64,000 bases of DNA from the NCBI RefSeq assembly GCF_014268655.2, contig NZ_JABWQX020000001.1, positions 2,076,001 through 2,140,000 on the forward strand, written 5' to 3'. This DNA is from Pseudomonas marvdashtae (GTDB lineage: Bacteria; Pseudomonadota; Gammaproteobacteria; Pseudomonadales; Pseudomonadaceae). A model generated the notes under the pieces. It saw nothing but the letters and a program-made list of their open reading frames with translations. It was not told the DNA's origin and made no database searches. Below, piece by piece: positions 44,846 through 54,264 of the stretch; within the stretch, counting starts at the first letter, position 1, and the number at the start of each line of letters is the position of its first letter. The translations under genes and the position numbers were made by a program.

Positions 44846-45880
44846 TTAAGCGCGTTTGCTCTCGAAACCATGCAGTACGTTCACCGCATTGATGCCGATT
44901 TCATCGACCATGTAGCCGCCTTCCATCACGAAGAGGGTGGGGCAACCAACGCTCGCTATCAGCTCGCCAATTCCGATGAAATCCTGGCTTTCCAACAGGA
45001 AGTGGCTGATGGGGTCGTCTTTGAAAGTGTCGACGCCCAGTGAGATCACCAATACTTCTGGCGCGAATTGCTGAAGTTTTTTGCAGGCATGGAGCAGCGC
45101 GTCGCGATAGGTTTCCCACGCGGTGTTTTTCGGTAACGGGTAGTTGAGGTTGAACCCTTCGCCATGGCCGGCGCCGACTTCACCGCTGAACCCCGAATAG
45201 TAGGGATAGGACACGGCCGGCTCGCCGTGCAGCGATACGAACATGACGTCATTGCGCTGGTAAAAAATGTTCTGGGTACCGTTGCCATGGTGAAAATCGA
45301 CGTCGAGCACCGCGACACGTTTGGCGCCTTGGGTGATCGCCTGCTGTGCAGCAATGGCCGCATTGTTGAGGTAGCAGTAACCCCCCATGTATTCACGTGC
45401 CGCGTGATGGCCCGGCGGACGGCAAAGGGCAAAGGCACTGTCGTGGCCCTCATCGATAAGTGCCAGGCCTGTCAGGGCGATATCGGCACTGGTCTTGACT
45501 GCCTGCCAGGTGGTGGCGGTGATGGGTGAACCGGCATCCATTGCATAGAAGCCGAGTTTGCCGTCAATAAACGTTGGCACCTGATCGTTGGCCAAATCGC
45601 GTACAGGCCATACCAGTGGCAAGGCATCATGAGTGCGTCCTGTTGCGCACCATTCTGACCAGGCGCTTTCCAGAAAGCTCACGTAGCGCTCGCTGTGCGC
45701 GTTGACATAACACGAGCGGTCAAACACGCGCGGTTCGACTATCTGGCCAAGGCCTACCTGCTTGACACGGTTGTGAACGGTGTCGGCCCGGCTGGGCTGC
45801 TCGAACGACAGCTTGAGCACGCCATCCTTCAACTCGGTGCCATGGTGCAGACGGTGGGAATCACTGAAAACTGTAAACAT
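44846..45880 (-). CDS. Histone deacetylase-family acetylpolyamine amidohydrolase (first)
   Basis: The protein has 344 residues. The zinc-dependent deacetylase motifs are complete: PPGHHAAREY, the zinc ligands in DVDFHHGNGTQ, and GEGFNLNYPL, with EGGYMVDE at the end. Bacterial members remove acetyl groups from N-acetyl polyamines or acylated amines. The ATG at 45880 gives the start MFTVFSDSH, close to P. aeruginosa AphB; another ATG lies 9 bases upstream. It faces the Lrp gene at 46000 across a shared regulatory gap. Confidence 0.85.
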   Translation of the reverse strand: MFTVFSDSHRLHHGTELKDGVLKLSFEQPSRADTVHNRVKQVGLGQIVEPRVFDRSCYVNAHSERYVSFLESAWSEWCATGRTHDALPLVWPVRDLANDQVPTFIDGKLGFYAMDAGSPITATTWQAVKTSADIALTGLALIDEGHDSAFALCRPPGHHAAREYMGGYCYLNNAAIAAQQAITQGAKRVAVLDVDFHHGNGTQNIFYQRNDVMFVSLHGEPAVSYPYYSGFSGEVGAGHGEGFNLNYPLPKNTAWETYRDALLHACKKLQQFAPEVLVISLGVDTFKDDPISHFLLESQDFIGIGELIASVGCPTLFVMEGGYMVDEIGINAVNVLHGFESKRA

Positions 45881-45999
45881 TCTGCGCATCCGTTAATGTG
45901 AGCCAGTGCAAATATTCTGTTCTGGTCAGGACGCGATTTCTTTGCTTTGTTTGCGTACATCTCTATATTTATCGGACGATTTAACTCAGGAATGGCGTA

Positions 46000-46500
46000 A
46001 TGAAGAAAAATATATCCAGGCGCATCAGCCTCGACGAGACCGATCTGGCCATTCTTGAGTTATTGCAGGACGATGCGAGCATTTCAAACGCCGAACTCAG
46101 TGAGCGGCTTTCGTTGAGCCTCACGCCTTGCTGGCGACGGCGCAAGAGAATGGAAGAGGCGGGGGTGATCAAGGGGTATCAGGCGACACTTGATCGAAGA
46201 ATGCTGGGGCTGGATATCATGGCCTTCGTGCACATCCGCTTTTCTACCCACGCCGATCACGCGCCGGACGCCTTCGAGGCCGTGATTGCTCAGTTGCCAC
46301 AGGTATTGGCCTGCCACAAGATCACTGGCGACGCCGACTATGTGCTTCAAGTGCTGGCGGAGGACCTTGATAGCTATAGCGACTTTATCGAGCAAGTGCT
46401 GAGGCGCCAGGTGGGTATAGCGTCTATTCAGTCGAGTCTGGCTTTGCGCGAAATCAAAGCGGGTAGCCGTATTGCCATACCCAAATTGAGCAAGGATTGA
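46000..46500 (+). CDS. Lrp/AsnC-family regulator
   Basis: The protein has 166 residues: an HTH at about 12-60 (DLAILELLQDDASISNAELS) and an AsnC-type ligand-binding domain (RRMLGLDIMAFVHIRFS). It starts at ATG 46000, with CAGG upstream. It is divergent from the amidohydrolase unit and is the likely regulator of that unit and of the cyclodeaminase and permease genes behind it. Such regulators usually sense an amino acid that their targets degrade. Confidence 0.88.
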   Translation: MKKNISRRISLDETDLAILELLQDDASISNAELSERLSLSLTPCWRRRKRMEEAGVIKGYQATLDRRMLGLDIMAFVHIRFSTHADHAPDAFEAVIAQLPQVLACHKITGDADYVLQVLAEDLDSYSDFIEQVLRRQVGIASIQSSLALREIKAGSRIAIPKLSKD

Positions 46501-46529
46501 ATGTCAGTCCCTCTGGGCTGAATAAATCT

Positions 46530-47507
46530 TTAAAACCTTCCCGCCACGTCCGTCGTCATAAGCATCTGCTCGAAACGCTCCAGGAAGACCGACTCGGCGC
46601 GGGTCATCTTTTGGTCGCGGTTCCAAAGCAAATAGACGTTCACATCGCTGACGCCCTCCCAGGGCGGCAGGCGCCAGATTTCATCGGCCTGCACATCGGC
46701 AGCGACAATGTGTTCTGGCAGGCAGCCAATGCCATATCCTGCGGCAACCAGGCGCAAGATCTCATCCAGGCTGGGTGAAGAGGCGACAATGCGTCCAGTG
46801 AAGCCTTGTTGATCCCTGAATACCGTGAGCGGCGATAAATTGCCGCCGATCTGGTCACTGGTGAAGCTCACGAAATTTTCGCTTTGCAGGTCTGACAAGG
46901 TCAGGTTCTTGCGTCCAAACAGCCGATGGCGCTTCCCACAGAAAAACGCATACCGCTGTTCAAGCATCACCCGCTGTTCGAGGCGGGGCTGCGGTGTACG
47001 GCACAGGCTCAAGCCGAAAGACGCGGTCTTTTGCAGCAGCGCACTGATCACATCCGAGCTGCGCAGTACATCAACTTCCAGTTCCACTTGAGGAAACTCA
47101 TTGTGGAATTGCGCCAGGAATTCATCGTAGCTGCGAGACTGGATACGGCTGATGGACAGTAGCCTGATTTTACCCGTCACCGTCTCTGCGGGTGCGTCCA
47201 GCGCGGGGCCCAGGCGGGAGACCGTTCCGTAAATCTCTGCAGCGATCTGCATGACCTCCTCGCCGGCCTTGGACAGGGTGATACGCGGCCCGCGACGCAC
47301 CACCAGTTCACTGGCAAGTTGCTCCTCCAGCCGTTTGAGCGCCTGGCTGATTGCCGGTTGACTCAAGTGCAGGCGGGCGGCAGCGCGGCTAATGCTGCCC
47401 TCTTGCCCGATAACCAGGAAGGTGCGCAACAGATTCCAGTCCAGGCGATCATTGAGAAAACGCTTGGCTTCGGGGTCGCGCTGAAAACCAGACGATGAGG
47501 ATGTCAT
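46530..47507 (-). CDS. LysR-family transcriptional regulator
   Basis: The protein has 325 residues with an HTH at about 25-85 (SISRAAARLHLSQPAISQAL) and a C-terminal effector domain. It has a longer N-terminus than most relatives. It diverges from the MHS transporter gene at 47660 and probably controls the five-gene set that follows. The palindrome at 47522-47533 lies in the shared gap. Confidence 0.87.
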   Translation of the reverse strand: MTSSSSGFQRDPEAKRFLNDRLDWNLLRTFLVIGQEGSISRAAARLHLSQPAISQALKRLEEQLASELVVRRGPRITLSKAGEEVMQIAAEIYGTVSRLGPALDAPAETVTGKIRLLSISRIQSRSYDEFLAQFHNEFPQVELEVDVLRSSDVISALLQKTASFGLSLCRTPQPRLEQRVMLEQRYAFFCGKRHRLFGRKNLTLSDLQSENFVSFTSDQIGGNLSPLTVFRDQQGFTGRIVASSPSLDEILRLVAAGYGIGCLPEHIVAADVQADEIWRLPPWEGVSDVNVYLLWNRDQKMTRAESVFLERFEQMLMTTDVAGRF

Positions 47508-47521
47508 TATTGTCCAGGCTT

Positions 47522-47533
47522 ATACTTGAGTAT
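47522..47533. promoter_or_regulatory. LysR-type operator in the divergent gap
   Basis: ATAC-TTGA-GTAT is a perfect palindrome with the T-N11-A spacing found in LysR-type boxes. It lies 14 bases before the LysR start and about 127 bases before the transporter ATG. Confidence 0.5.
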
Positions 47534-47659
47534 TTAGATTAGAAGCTTTTCCTAGCATAGGGCTTGGCGCACCATCCAGCAATGCACCGCGAGAGTGCGA
47601 CCTTCATGCTGATGCATGACCTACCTCCTGCCTATAACAATGATTTCCGGGAGCCTCAG

Positions 47660-48970
47660 ATGACCAGCAAAACCTCCACGCCGCGGCGTGCCGCAGCCGC
47701 CGCATTTATCGGCACCACCATCGAATTCTATGACTACTACATCTATGCCTTCGCTGCGGCATTGGTGTTGGGACAGCTGTTCTTTCCCAGTGAAAACCCG
47801 GCCCTCAGCACCATGGCCGCGTTTGGTAGCTTCGCTGTAGGCTTCATCGCCCGGCCGTTCGCCGGGATGGTATTCGGTCATCTGGGTGATCGCCTGGGCC
47901 GCAAGAAAATGCTGCTGGTGACCATCGTGCTGATGGGCGTTGCGACGACCGGTATAGGCTTGTTGCCCACTTACGCCCAGGCAGGTATCTGGGCGCCCAT
48001 CGGTCTGGTGTTGCTACGGTTGCTGCAAGGCATTTCTGTCGGCGGCGAATGGGGCGGCGCGGTACTGATGGCCAGCGAGCACGCCCCCAAGGGACGCAAG
48101 GTGTTTTTTGCCTCGTTCGCCCAATGGGGCAGCCCGGCCGGCCTGTTGCTGGCGCTGATCGCATTTCGTTTGATCAGTGAAATGGAACAGGAAGCCCTGA
48201 TGAGTTGGGGCTGGCGCATTCCGTTCCTGATGAGCGGCGTGCTGATGATCGTCGGCCTGGCGATTCGCTTCGGTGTGCCGGAATCGCCAGAGTTCGCCGA
48301 GGTCAAGGAGAGCGAGCAAACCTCTGACAACCCGGTGATGGAGGTGCTGCGCACGGGCTGGAAGAACATTCTGTTCGCTGCGCTGGCCGTCACCATTGGT
48401 TCGGGCGGCTTCTTCTTCACCAACACGTTCATGATCACCTACGTCACTCAGTATCAGGGCATCGCCAAGACCACGATCCTGGATTGCCTGTTTGTGGTCA
48501 CCATCCTGCAGTTCCTTTCGCAACCCTGTTCGGCACTGCTGGCCGAACGCTTGGGTGAAGGGCGCTTCCTCAAGTGGGTGGCGTCACTGTGTATCGTGGT
48601 GCCATATCCGATGTTCCTGCTGGTACAGACCGGCAACCTGTTCTACATGACCGCCGGTATTGCCCTGGCGGTGATCCTGCTGGCCGCACTCTATGCAGTG
48701 ATTGCCGGCTACATGGCTGAAGCCTTCCCGGCGCGGGTGCGGTATTCGGGTATTTCGATTGCCTATCAACTCGGTAGCGGCTTGACTGGAGGCCTGACCC
48801 CCATGATCGGCACCTTCATCGCCGCTCAATTCGCGGGGCAATGGGTGCCACTGGCGCTGTTCTTCAGCGTGCTGGCCCTGATGTCACTGACCGGCGTGCT
48901 GGGGCTGGCGCAGCTACGTAGCGCCAACGCCAGGCCGACTGCTCTGTCCACTTCCCAAGGAGTCGCATGA
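47660..48970 (+). CDS. MHS-family MFS transporter (ProP/ShiA-like)
   Basis: The protein has 436 residues and 12 helices. The loop between helices 2 and 3 is GHLGDRLGRKKML and the loop between 4 and 5 includes LLRLLQGISVGGEWGGAV, both typical of the metabolite:H+ symporter group. The ATG at 47660 has GGGAG about 7 bases upstream; two upstream in-frame starts are weaker. It begins a tight operon whose next gene overlaps in ATGA, so it probably imports the substrate of the enzymes that follow. Confidence 0.87.
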   Translation: MTSKTSTPRRAAAAAFIGTTIEFYDYYIYAFAAALVLGQLFFPSENPALSTMAAFGSFAVGFIARPFAGMVFGHLGDRLGRKKMLLVTIVLMGVATTGIGLLPTYAQAGIWAPIGLVLLRLLQGISVGGEWGGAVLMASEHAPKGRKVFFASFAQWGSPAGLLLALIAFRLISEMEQEALMSWGWRIPFLMSGVLMIVGLAIRFGVPESPEFAEVKESEQTSDNPVMEVLRTGWKNILFAALAVTIGSGGFFFTNTFMITYVTQYQGIAKTTILDCLFVVTILQFLSQPCSALLAERLGEGRFLKWVASLCIVVPYPMFLLVQTGNLFYMTAGIALAVILLAALYAVIAGYMAEAFPARVRYSGISIAYQLGSGLTGGLTPMIGTFIAAQFAGQWVPLALFFSVLALMSLTGVLGLAQLRSANARPTALSTSQGVA

Positions 48971-49725
48971 TGAGCAAGCCTCTCGCCATGTCAGCGGTCG
49001 AATGGCAAGCGCGCTGTGAGCTGGCGGCGCTGTACCGCTTGATCGCCTACTACCGCATGACCGACCTGATCGATACCCACATCACCCTACGTGTACCGGG
49101 ACCTGCGCAGCATTTTCTGATCAACCGCTACGGGGTGGCGTTCGAGAGAATGCGCGCCAGCGATCTGATCCTGATCGACCTGCAAGGCAACGTGGTCGGT
49201 GGCAACTGCAACGGTGGCAAGGTCAACGCCGCCGGGTTCGTCATCCACTCGGCCATCCATGAGGCGCGCCCGGACCTGCACTGCATCATCCACACCCACA
49301 CTGCCAGCGGTATGGCGGTGGCGGCCCAGCGCGACGGGTTGCTGCCGCTGACCCAGCATGCGCTGAAGTTCTACGGCAACCTGGCGTATCACACCTATGA
49401 AGGCATCGCGCTCTCGCTGGAGGAGCGCGCGCGCCTGGTCGCCGATCTGGGGTCGCACAAGGCGATGATCCTGCGTAACCACGGTTTGCTGGCGGCCGGT
49501 GCGGGTGTAGCGGCGGCGTTCCACGAGATCTATTTTCTGGAGCGGGCCTGCCAGGCGCAGATCCAGGCGATGTCAGCCGGTGTCGCGCTGAACATTCCCA
49601 GTGAGGCCGTATGCCAACACACGGCGGCGCAGTTTGGCCGTGACGGCATCGATGGCATTATCGACCTGGCCTGGCAGGCCGCGCTCAGTCTGATCGACGA
49701 GCAGCGCACCGACTGGTGCAGCTGA
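48967..49725 (+). CDS. Class II aldolase/adducin-family protein
   Basis: The protein has 252 residues. The zinc-binding His motif is visible as HTHTASG, with HALKFYGNLAYH and LRNHGLLAAG downstream. Family members are aldolases or decarboxylases acting on sugar phosphates or hydroxy acids. The next gene is a 2-hydroxyacid dehydrogenase, so a hydroxy-acid substrate is plausible. It overlaps the transporter gene by 4 bases. Confidence 0.82.
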   Translation: MMSKPLAMSAVEWQARCELAALYRLIAYYRMTDLIDTHITLRVPGPAQHFLINRYGVAFERMRASDLILIDLQGNVVGGNCNGGKVNAAGFVIHSAIHEARPDLHCIIHTHTASGMAVAAQRDGLLPLTQHALKFYGNLAYHTYEGIALSLEERARLVADLGSHKAMILRNHGLLAAGAGVAAAFHEIYFLERACQAQIQAMSAGVALNIPSEAVCQHTAAQFGRDGIDGIIDLAWQAALSLIDEQRTDWCS

Positions 49726-49727
49726 CC

Positions 49728-50660
49728 ATGGCCCGCATCGTTTTGCTCTGCCAGAACCCCGCGTTGACCGATTGGCTGGCCACGCTTTTCGCCGTCCATG
49801 CGCCGCACTTGAACGTACTGCGGCCAGACGATGTGCAGGCGCCGCTCGCCGAGGTCGCGGTGTGCTGGTTCCCACCGCCCGGCAGCCTGGGGCGCTTGCC
49901 GCGCCTGCGCCTGGTGCATTCGATCGGCTCGGGTATCGACCATCTGGCCCAGGACGACTCTCGCGATGCGGCGGTGCCGGTCTGCCGCGTGGTCGACCCT
50001 GACCACAGCCTGGGCATGAGCGAGTACGTGCACTGGGGCGTGCTGCACTTCCATCGAGGCTTCGACCAGGTGATCGTCGGCCATCCTGCGCAACATTGGC
50101 AGCGTCCGGTGCAGCGAAAGGCTGAAGATTTCAGGGTCGGTGTGATGGGCCTGGGCGCGATTGGCACGCCGGTGGCGCTCCGCCTTGCTGCGGCGGGCTA
50201 CGACGTGCGCGGCTGGGCCCGCACGGCGCGTGAGATCGACGGCGTGACAACCTTCAGCGGTCCCGATTCTCGACGTGAGTTTCTCGACGCACTGGATGTA
50301 CTGATCAACCTGCTGCCACTCACCCCCGCGACCCATGGCGTGTTGTGCGATGAGGTATTCCAGTGCATGGCCAAAGGCAGCGCATTGATCAATTGCGGCC
50401 GCGGCCAGCATCTCAACCTCAATGACCTACGGCAGGCACTGGCGGGCGGGCAACTGCGCGGTGCCTTGCTGGATGTCTTCGAGCAGGAGCCTTTGCCCGC
50501 CGACTCGCTGTTGTGGCACACGCCGGGGGTCTGGGTGACGCCGCACATGGCGTCTGCCGCGTCCGACCTGTGCATCGCCCGGCAAGTCGCCGATAACGTG
50601 CTGCGATTGGCCCGCGGGCTTGAACTAAACAATCGGGTCAATCCTGAACTGGGCTATTGA
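49728..50660 (+). CDS. D-isomer-specific 2-hydroxyacid dehydrogenase (GhrA-like)
   Basis: The protein has 310 residues. The NAD-binding loop GLGAIGTPVA lies near residue 145. The catalytic region includes NCGRGQHLN and a DVFEQEPLPADS stretch, with the final His in VTPHMAS. It interconverts 2-keto acids and hydroxy acids. It begins two bases after the aldolase stop codon. The small first domain is shorter than in typical relatives, as in GhrA. Confidence 0.83.
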   Translation: MARIVLLCQNPALTDWLATLFAVHAPHLNVLRPDDVQAPLAEVAVCWFPPPGSLGRLPRLRLVHSIGSGIDHLAQDDSRDAAVPVCRVVDPDHSLGMSEYVHWGVLHFHRGFDQVIVGHPAQHWQRPVQRKAEDFRVGVMGLGAIGTPVALRLAAAGYDVRGWARTAREIDGVTTFSGPDSRREFLDALDVLINLLPLTPATHGVLCDEVFQCMAKGSALINCGRGQHLNLNDLRQALAGGQLRGALLDVFEQEPLPADSLLWHTPGVWVTPHMASAASDLCIARQVADNVLRLARGLELNNRVNPELGY

Positions 50661-50687
50661 CCGCATGGGTTTTGAGAGAGGTCCACA

Positions 50688-51704
50688 ATGAAAACATTTT
50701 TCCACCCGGCACAGCGCCTTCACCACCCTCGTTCCTACCTGTCGCGCGGCCAGATGCGTCAGCCACAGGAGTTGCCTGCGCGTATCGACCCGCTGCTGGC
50801 GATGGTCGAAAAACTGGGTTACCCGCTGTTGGCGCCCGACGATTATGGCCAGGCACCGCTGGCCGCCGTACATACCCAGGCCTATCTGGATTACCTGAGC
50901 AGCGCTTACCAGCAGTGGCACGAAGTGCCGGAAGACTGGGGCGATGAAGTCATGTCCAATATCTATATCCGCGAAGGCAACCCTCTGCGTGGGATTCTGG
51001 GCAAGACCGCTCGCTATCTGGCTGACGGCAGTTGCCCGATCGGCGAGCACACCTGGCAGTCCGCCTATTGGTCGGCACAGAGTGCCGTGGCTGCGGCCCA
51101 CGCGGTGATCGAGGGAGACCCGTCGGCCTACGCGCTTTGCCGTCCACCGGGGCACCACGCCCGTGCCGAGGCCGCAGGCGGCTTCTGCTTTCTCAACAAT
51201 GCGGCAATTGCCGCTCAGGTGCTGAGGGGCAGGTTTTCCAAAGTCGCGGTGCTCGATACCGACATGCACCACGGCCAGGGCATACAGGAAATTTTCTACG
51301 ACAGGGATGACGTGTTGTATGTATCGATTCACGGTGATCCGACCAACTTCTACCCGGTGGTCGCCGGTTTTGATGACGAGACCGGAACCGGTGCCGGTGA
51401 GGGCTTCAACCTGAACCTACCGATGGCCCACGGCGCCAGCGAGGCGGATTTTTTCAATTGCATGGATCAGGCCGCCTCTGCATTGCGCACGTTCGGCCCG
51501 GATGTGTTGGTACTCTCGCTGGGCTTCGATATTTACGAGAACGATCCCCAGTCAAAAGTATCCGTCAGCCATGAGGGCTTCCGTTTGCTGGGGCAGCGGA
51601 TCAAGGCGCTGGGGATTCCTTGCGTGGTGGTGCAGGAGGGCGGTTATGACATCGCCACGCTGGATGAAAATGCCTCGCGCTTCTTCGCCGGCATGACTGC
51701 TTGA
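50688..51704 (+). CDS. Histone deacetylase-family acetylpolyamine amidohydrolase (second)
   Basis: The protein has 338 residues. The deacetylase motifs are complete: PPGHHARAEA, the zinc ligands in DTDMHHGQGIQ, GEGFNLNLPM and EGGYDIATL. It is a separate lineage from the first copy at 44846. It ends the transporter-aldolase-dehydrogenase unit and lies 27 bases after the dehydrogenase. It probably removes an acyl group from an imported acetylated amine or amino acid. Confidence 0.86.
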   Translation: MKTFFHPAQRLHHPRSYLSRGQMRQPQELPARIDPLLAMVEKLGYPLLAPDDYGQAPLAAVHTQAYLDYLSSAYQQWHEVPEDWGDEVMSNIYIREGNPLRGILGKTARYLADGSCPIGEHTWQSAYWSAQSAVAAAHAVIEGDPSAYALCRPPGHHARAEAAGGFCFLNNAAIAAQVLRGRFSKVAVLDTDMHHGQGIQEIFYDRDDVLYVSIHGDPTNFYPVVAGFDDETGTGAGEGFNLNLPMAHGASEADFFNCMDQAASALRTFGPDVLVLSLGFDIYENDPQSKVSVSHEGFRLLGQRIKALGIPCVVVQEGGYDIATLDENASRFFAGMTA

Positions 51705-51816
51705 CGTCACATTAATCGGTCCTGCCGCAGTGGCCTTATGAGATTCTTCAGATTGGATATTTCAGGTAGGGCCGATACCGTCTACGTTTTCCCCTGGTAG
51801 ATATCAGGGGTATCTC

Positions 51817-52938
51817 ATGCACAATCCACACGCTCAGCACGAACAGCAAGAGCGCTCCAGCGGGTCGGCGCGTGAAGACGAAGTGACGACTAACGATCTG
51901 TTCAGCACACATTTCTCAGGTTTGTCTGCCATTCAAGCTCAGTACCTGGCCCGTTCGGTGTTCGGCATTGACGGGCAGGCGTCGATACTGACAAGTGAGC
52001 GTGATCAGAACTTTAAAATCTCGACCGACCAGGGGCGTGATTTTGTGTTGAAGGCGACCCACCCATCAGAAGATCCTGGCGTGACCGACTTCCAGACCCA
52101 GGCTCAATTACACATCATGAACAAGGGGCCAGAGGTTCAGGTGCCAAGGTTGAGGCCGACGCTTGACGGTGAGTATGTACATCGCCGCAATATTCCCGGG
52201 TCCGAACAGAGCCAAGCCATCAGAGTCATCGATTTCATACCAGGCGCGCCACTCTACAAGGTGCAGCGCAGCGCCAGGCTACTTGAATCACTAGGTGTGG
52301 CAATGGCACATCTGGATATTGCGCTGAAAGGTTTTAATCATCCCCAGATGAATCACAAACTGTTGTGGGACATCCAGCACCTGAAAGAGTTGAGCGCGCT
52401 GACGAGTTACATCGACGATGATAAAAAACGTGAGCGAGTTCTCGAAGGCTTGAAGCGTTACGTGACCGAAACTGAACCCGCACTCAAGCAGCTACCAAAG
52501 CAAGTCATTCATAACGACATGAATCCGTACAACATCATGGTCGATGATGAGAGTGGGACCAGGCTCACCGCGATCCTGGACCTTGGTGATATGGTTTCGG
52601 CCCCAAGGGTCCAGGACCTGGCAGTGCTCTGTGCCTATCAGTTGGCGGAGGGTGACAACGTGTTGAGTCATGCGGTGGAGTGCATAAAGGCCTACCACGC
52701 TGTCAGCCCACTCACGCAATCGGAACTCCATCTGCTCCCCAAGTTGATCGAAGCCCGCTTGCTGGCCACGGTGCTGATCACCGAGTGGCGAGCCAGGGAC
52801 CATCCTGAAAACAGCGAATACATACTCCGCAACAATCCGTCCGCATGGGCTGGGCTGCGGCGCCTTGAGGCATTTGGGCCGGGTCAGGCACAGATCTATA
52901 TCTTAGAAAAAATCCAGGAAGCGGGGATGGTCGTATGA
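51817..52938 (+). CDS. APH-family kinase, candidate hydroxylysine kinase
   Basis: The protein has 373 residues of the aminoglycoside-phosphotransferase fold. The catalytic loop is HNDMNPYNIMV with Asp, and the metal-binding DLGD follows (AILDLGDMVS). It overlaps an aminotransferase-family gene by 4 bases. The pairing of an APH-type kinase with a class III PLP enzyme is the arrangement of hydroxylysine kinase and phosphohydroxylysine phospho-lyase (or ethanolamine-phosphate phospho-lyase). The kinase would phosphorylate the side-chain hydroxyl. Confidence 0.72.
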   Translation: MHNPHAQHEQQERSSGSAREDEVTTNDLFSTHFSGLSAIQAQYLARSVFGIDGQASILTSERDQNFKISTDQGRDFVLKATHPSEDPGVTDFQTQAQLHIMNKGPEVQVPRLRPTLDGEYVHRRNIPGSEQSQAIRVIDFIPGAPLYKVQRSARLLESLGVAMAHLDIALKGFNHPQMNHKLLWDIQHLKELSALTSYIDDDKKRERVLEGLKRYVTETEPALKQLPKQVIHNDMNPYNIMVDDESGTRLTAILDLGDMVSAPRVQDLAVLCAYQLAEGDNVLSHAVECIKAYHAVSPLTQSELHLLPKLIEARLLATVLITEWRARDHPENSEYILRNNPSAWAGLRRLEAFGPGQAQIYILEKIQEAGMVV

Positions 52939-54263
52939 AAAAAGATTCCAACATGCTCAATTCGTTTGACGCCGCGCGCTTGGGGCACTTGCCTTTACAA
53001 CAAGCCGACATGATCAAACGGCGCAACAAGGTACTTGGTCCGGCTTACCGTCTGTTTTATGAGGAGCCACTCCATATTGTTCGAGGAGAGGGCGTTTACT
53101 TGTTTGATCAGGACGGACGACCCTATCTTGATGCCTATAACAACGTAGCGTCTATTGGCCACTGCCGTCCGGAAGTGGTTGAAGCCATAACCCGTCAGGC
53201 TTCAATGCTGAATACCCATACCCGCTACCTCCACGATCTGGTTATTGATTATGCAGAGCGGTTGGTCGGTACGTTTCCGGCTGAGCTGTCACAGGTCATG
53301 TTTACCTGCACCGGCAGCGAGGCAAACGACCTGGCATTGCGCACCGCCAAGCACTTTACAGGCGGCACCGGCGTCATCGTGACTCAACTCGCGTATCACG
53401 GTGTGACGGCTTCTGTTGCAGAGATTTCCCCTTCGCTTGGCGGCGGCGTTCCACTGGGTCAGCATGTGCGGGCGGTGGAAGCGCCGGATACGTATCTCTT
53501 CAGCGGCGAAGATATTGGTGCGCGCTTCGCGAAAGCGGTAGGAGAGGCCATTGCCGACCTCAAGCGACACGGCATCAAACCCGCCGCGTTAATCGTTGAT
53601 TCCATTTTTTCCAGCGACGGCGTGTTTTGCGACCCGGAGGGCTTTCTGAAGGAAGCTGTGGATTTGATACGCGCCGAAGGAGGCCTCTATATTGCGGACG
53701 AGGTGCAATCCGGCTTTGCGCGAACCGGGTCGGCCATGTGGGGCTTTCAGCGGCATGGACTCATCCCCGATATCGTGACGATCGGCAAGCCCATGGGCAA
53801 TGGTCATCCCATCGCGGGCCTGGTTGCCAGGCCCGAGGTGCTTCAAGCGTTTGGAGATCAAGCCCGCTACTTCAATACGTTTGGCGGCAACCCCGTTTCC
53901 TGCGCCGCCGCGATGGCGACACTGCAAGTGATCCAGAACGATAGGCTGCAGGACAACGCGGCGCGCATTGGTGCGCTTATTCATGCTGGCTTTCGGGAGC
54001 TTGCCGAAAAAATCGAGCTGATTGGCGATGTCAGAGGCGATGGACTATTTATTGGCGTGGAGCTTGTAGTCGATCGCAAGACCAAGGCTCCCGCCAAAGG
54101 GGTGGCCGACCAGATCGTGAACGGTATGCGCCAGCGTGGCGTATTGATCAGCGCAACCGGCCCACGGGGAAATGTGCTGAAGATTCGCCCAATGCTTACG
54201 TTCAATGAGGCTCACGCGCAACAGCTGTTGATGGCCGCATCGGGTGCGCTGGAGAATCTTTGA
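52935..54263 (+). CDS. Class III PLP enzyme, candidate phospho-lyase
   Basis: The protein has 442 residues. The PLP lysine is in TIGKPMGNGHPIAG; this GKPMGNGHP signature and the start YNNVASIGHC are typical of the ethanolamine-phosphate and 5-phosphohydroxylysine phospho-lyases. These remove phosphate and ammonia to leave an aldehyde. It overlaps the kinase gene by 4 bases. The aldehyde made from hydroxylysine would be 2-aminoadipate semialdehyde. A plain aminotransferase is the alternative. Confidence 0.75.
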   Translation: MKKDSNMLNSFDAARLGHLPLQQADMIKRRNKVLGPAYRLFYEEPLHIVRGEGVYLFDQDGRPYLDAYNNVASIGHCRPEVVEAITRQASMLNTHTRYLHDLVIDYAERLVGTFPAELSQVMFTCTGSEANDLALRTAKHFTGGTGVIVTQLAYHGVTASVAEISPSLGGGVPLGQHVRAVEAPDTYLFSGEDIGARFAKAVGEAIADLKRHGIKPAALIVDSIFSSDGVFCDPEGFLKEAVDLIRAEGGLYIADEVQSGFARTGSAMWGFQRHGLIPDIVTIGKPMGNGHPIAGLVARPEVLQAFGDQARYFNTFGGNPVSCAAAMATLQVIQNDRLQDNAARIGALIHAGFRELAEKIELIGDVRGDGLFIGVELVVDRKTKAPAKGVADQIVNGMRQRGVLISATGPRGNVLKIRPMLTFNEAHAQQLLMAASGALENL

Positions 54264-54264
54264 A

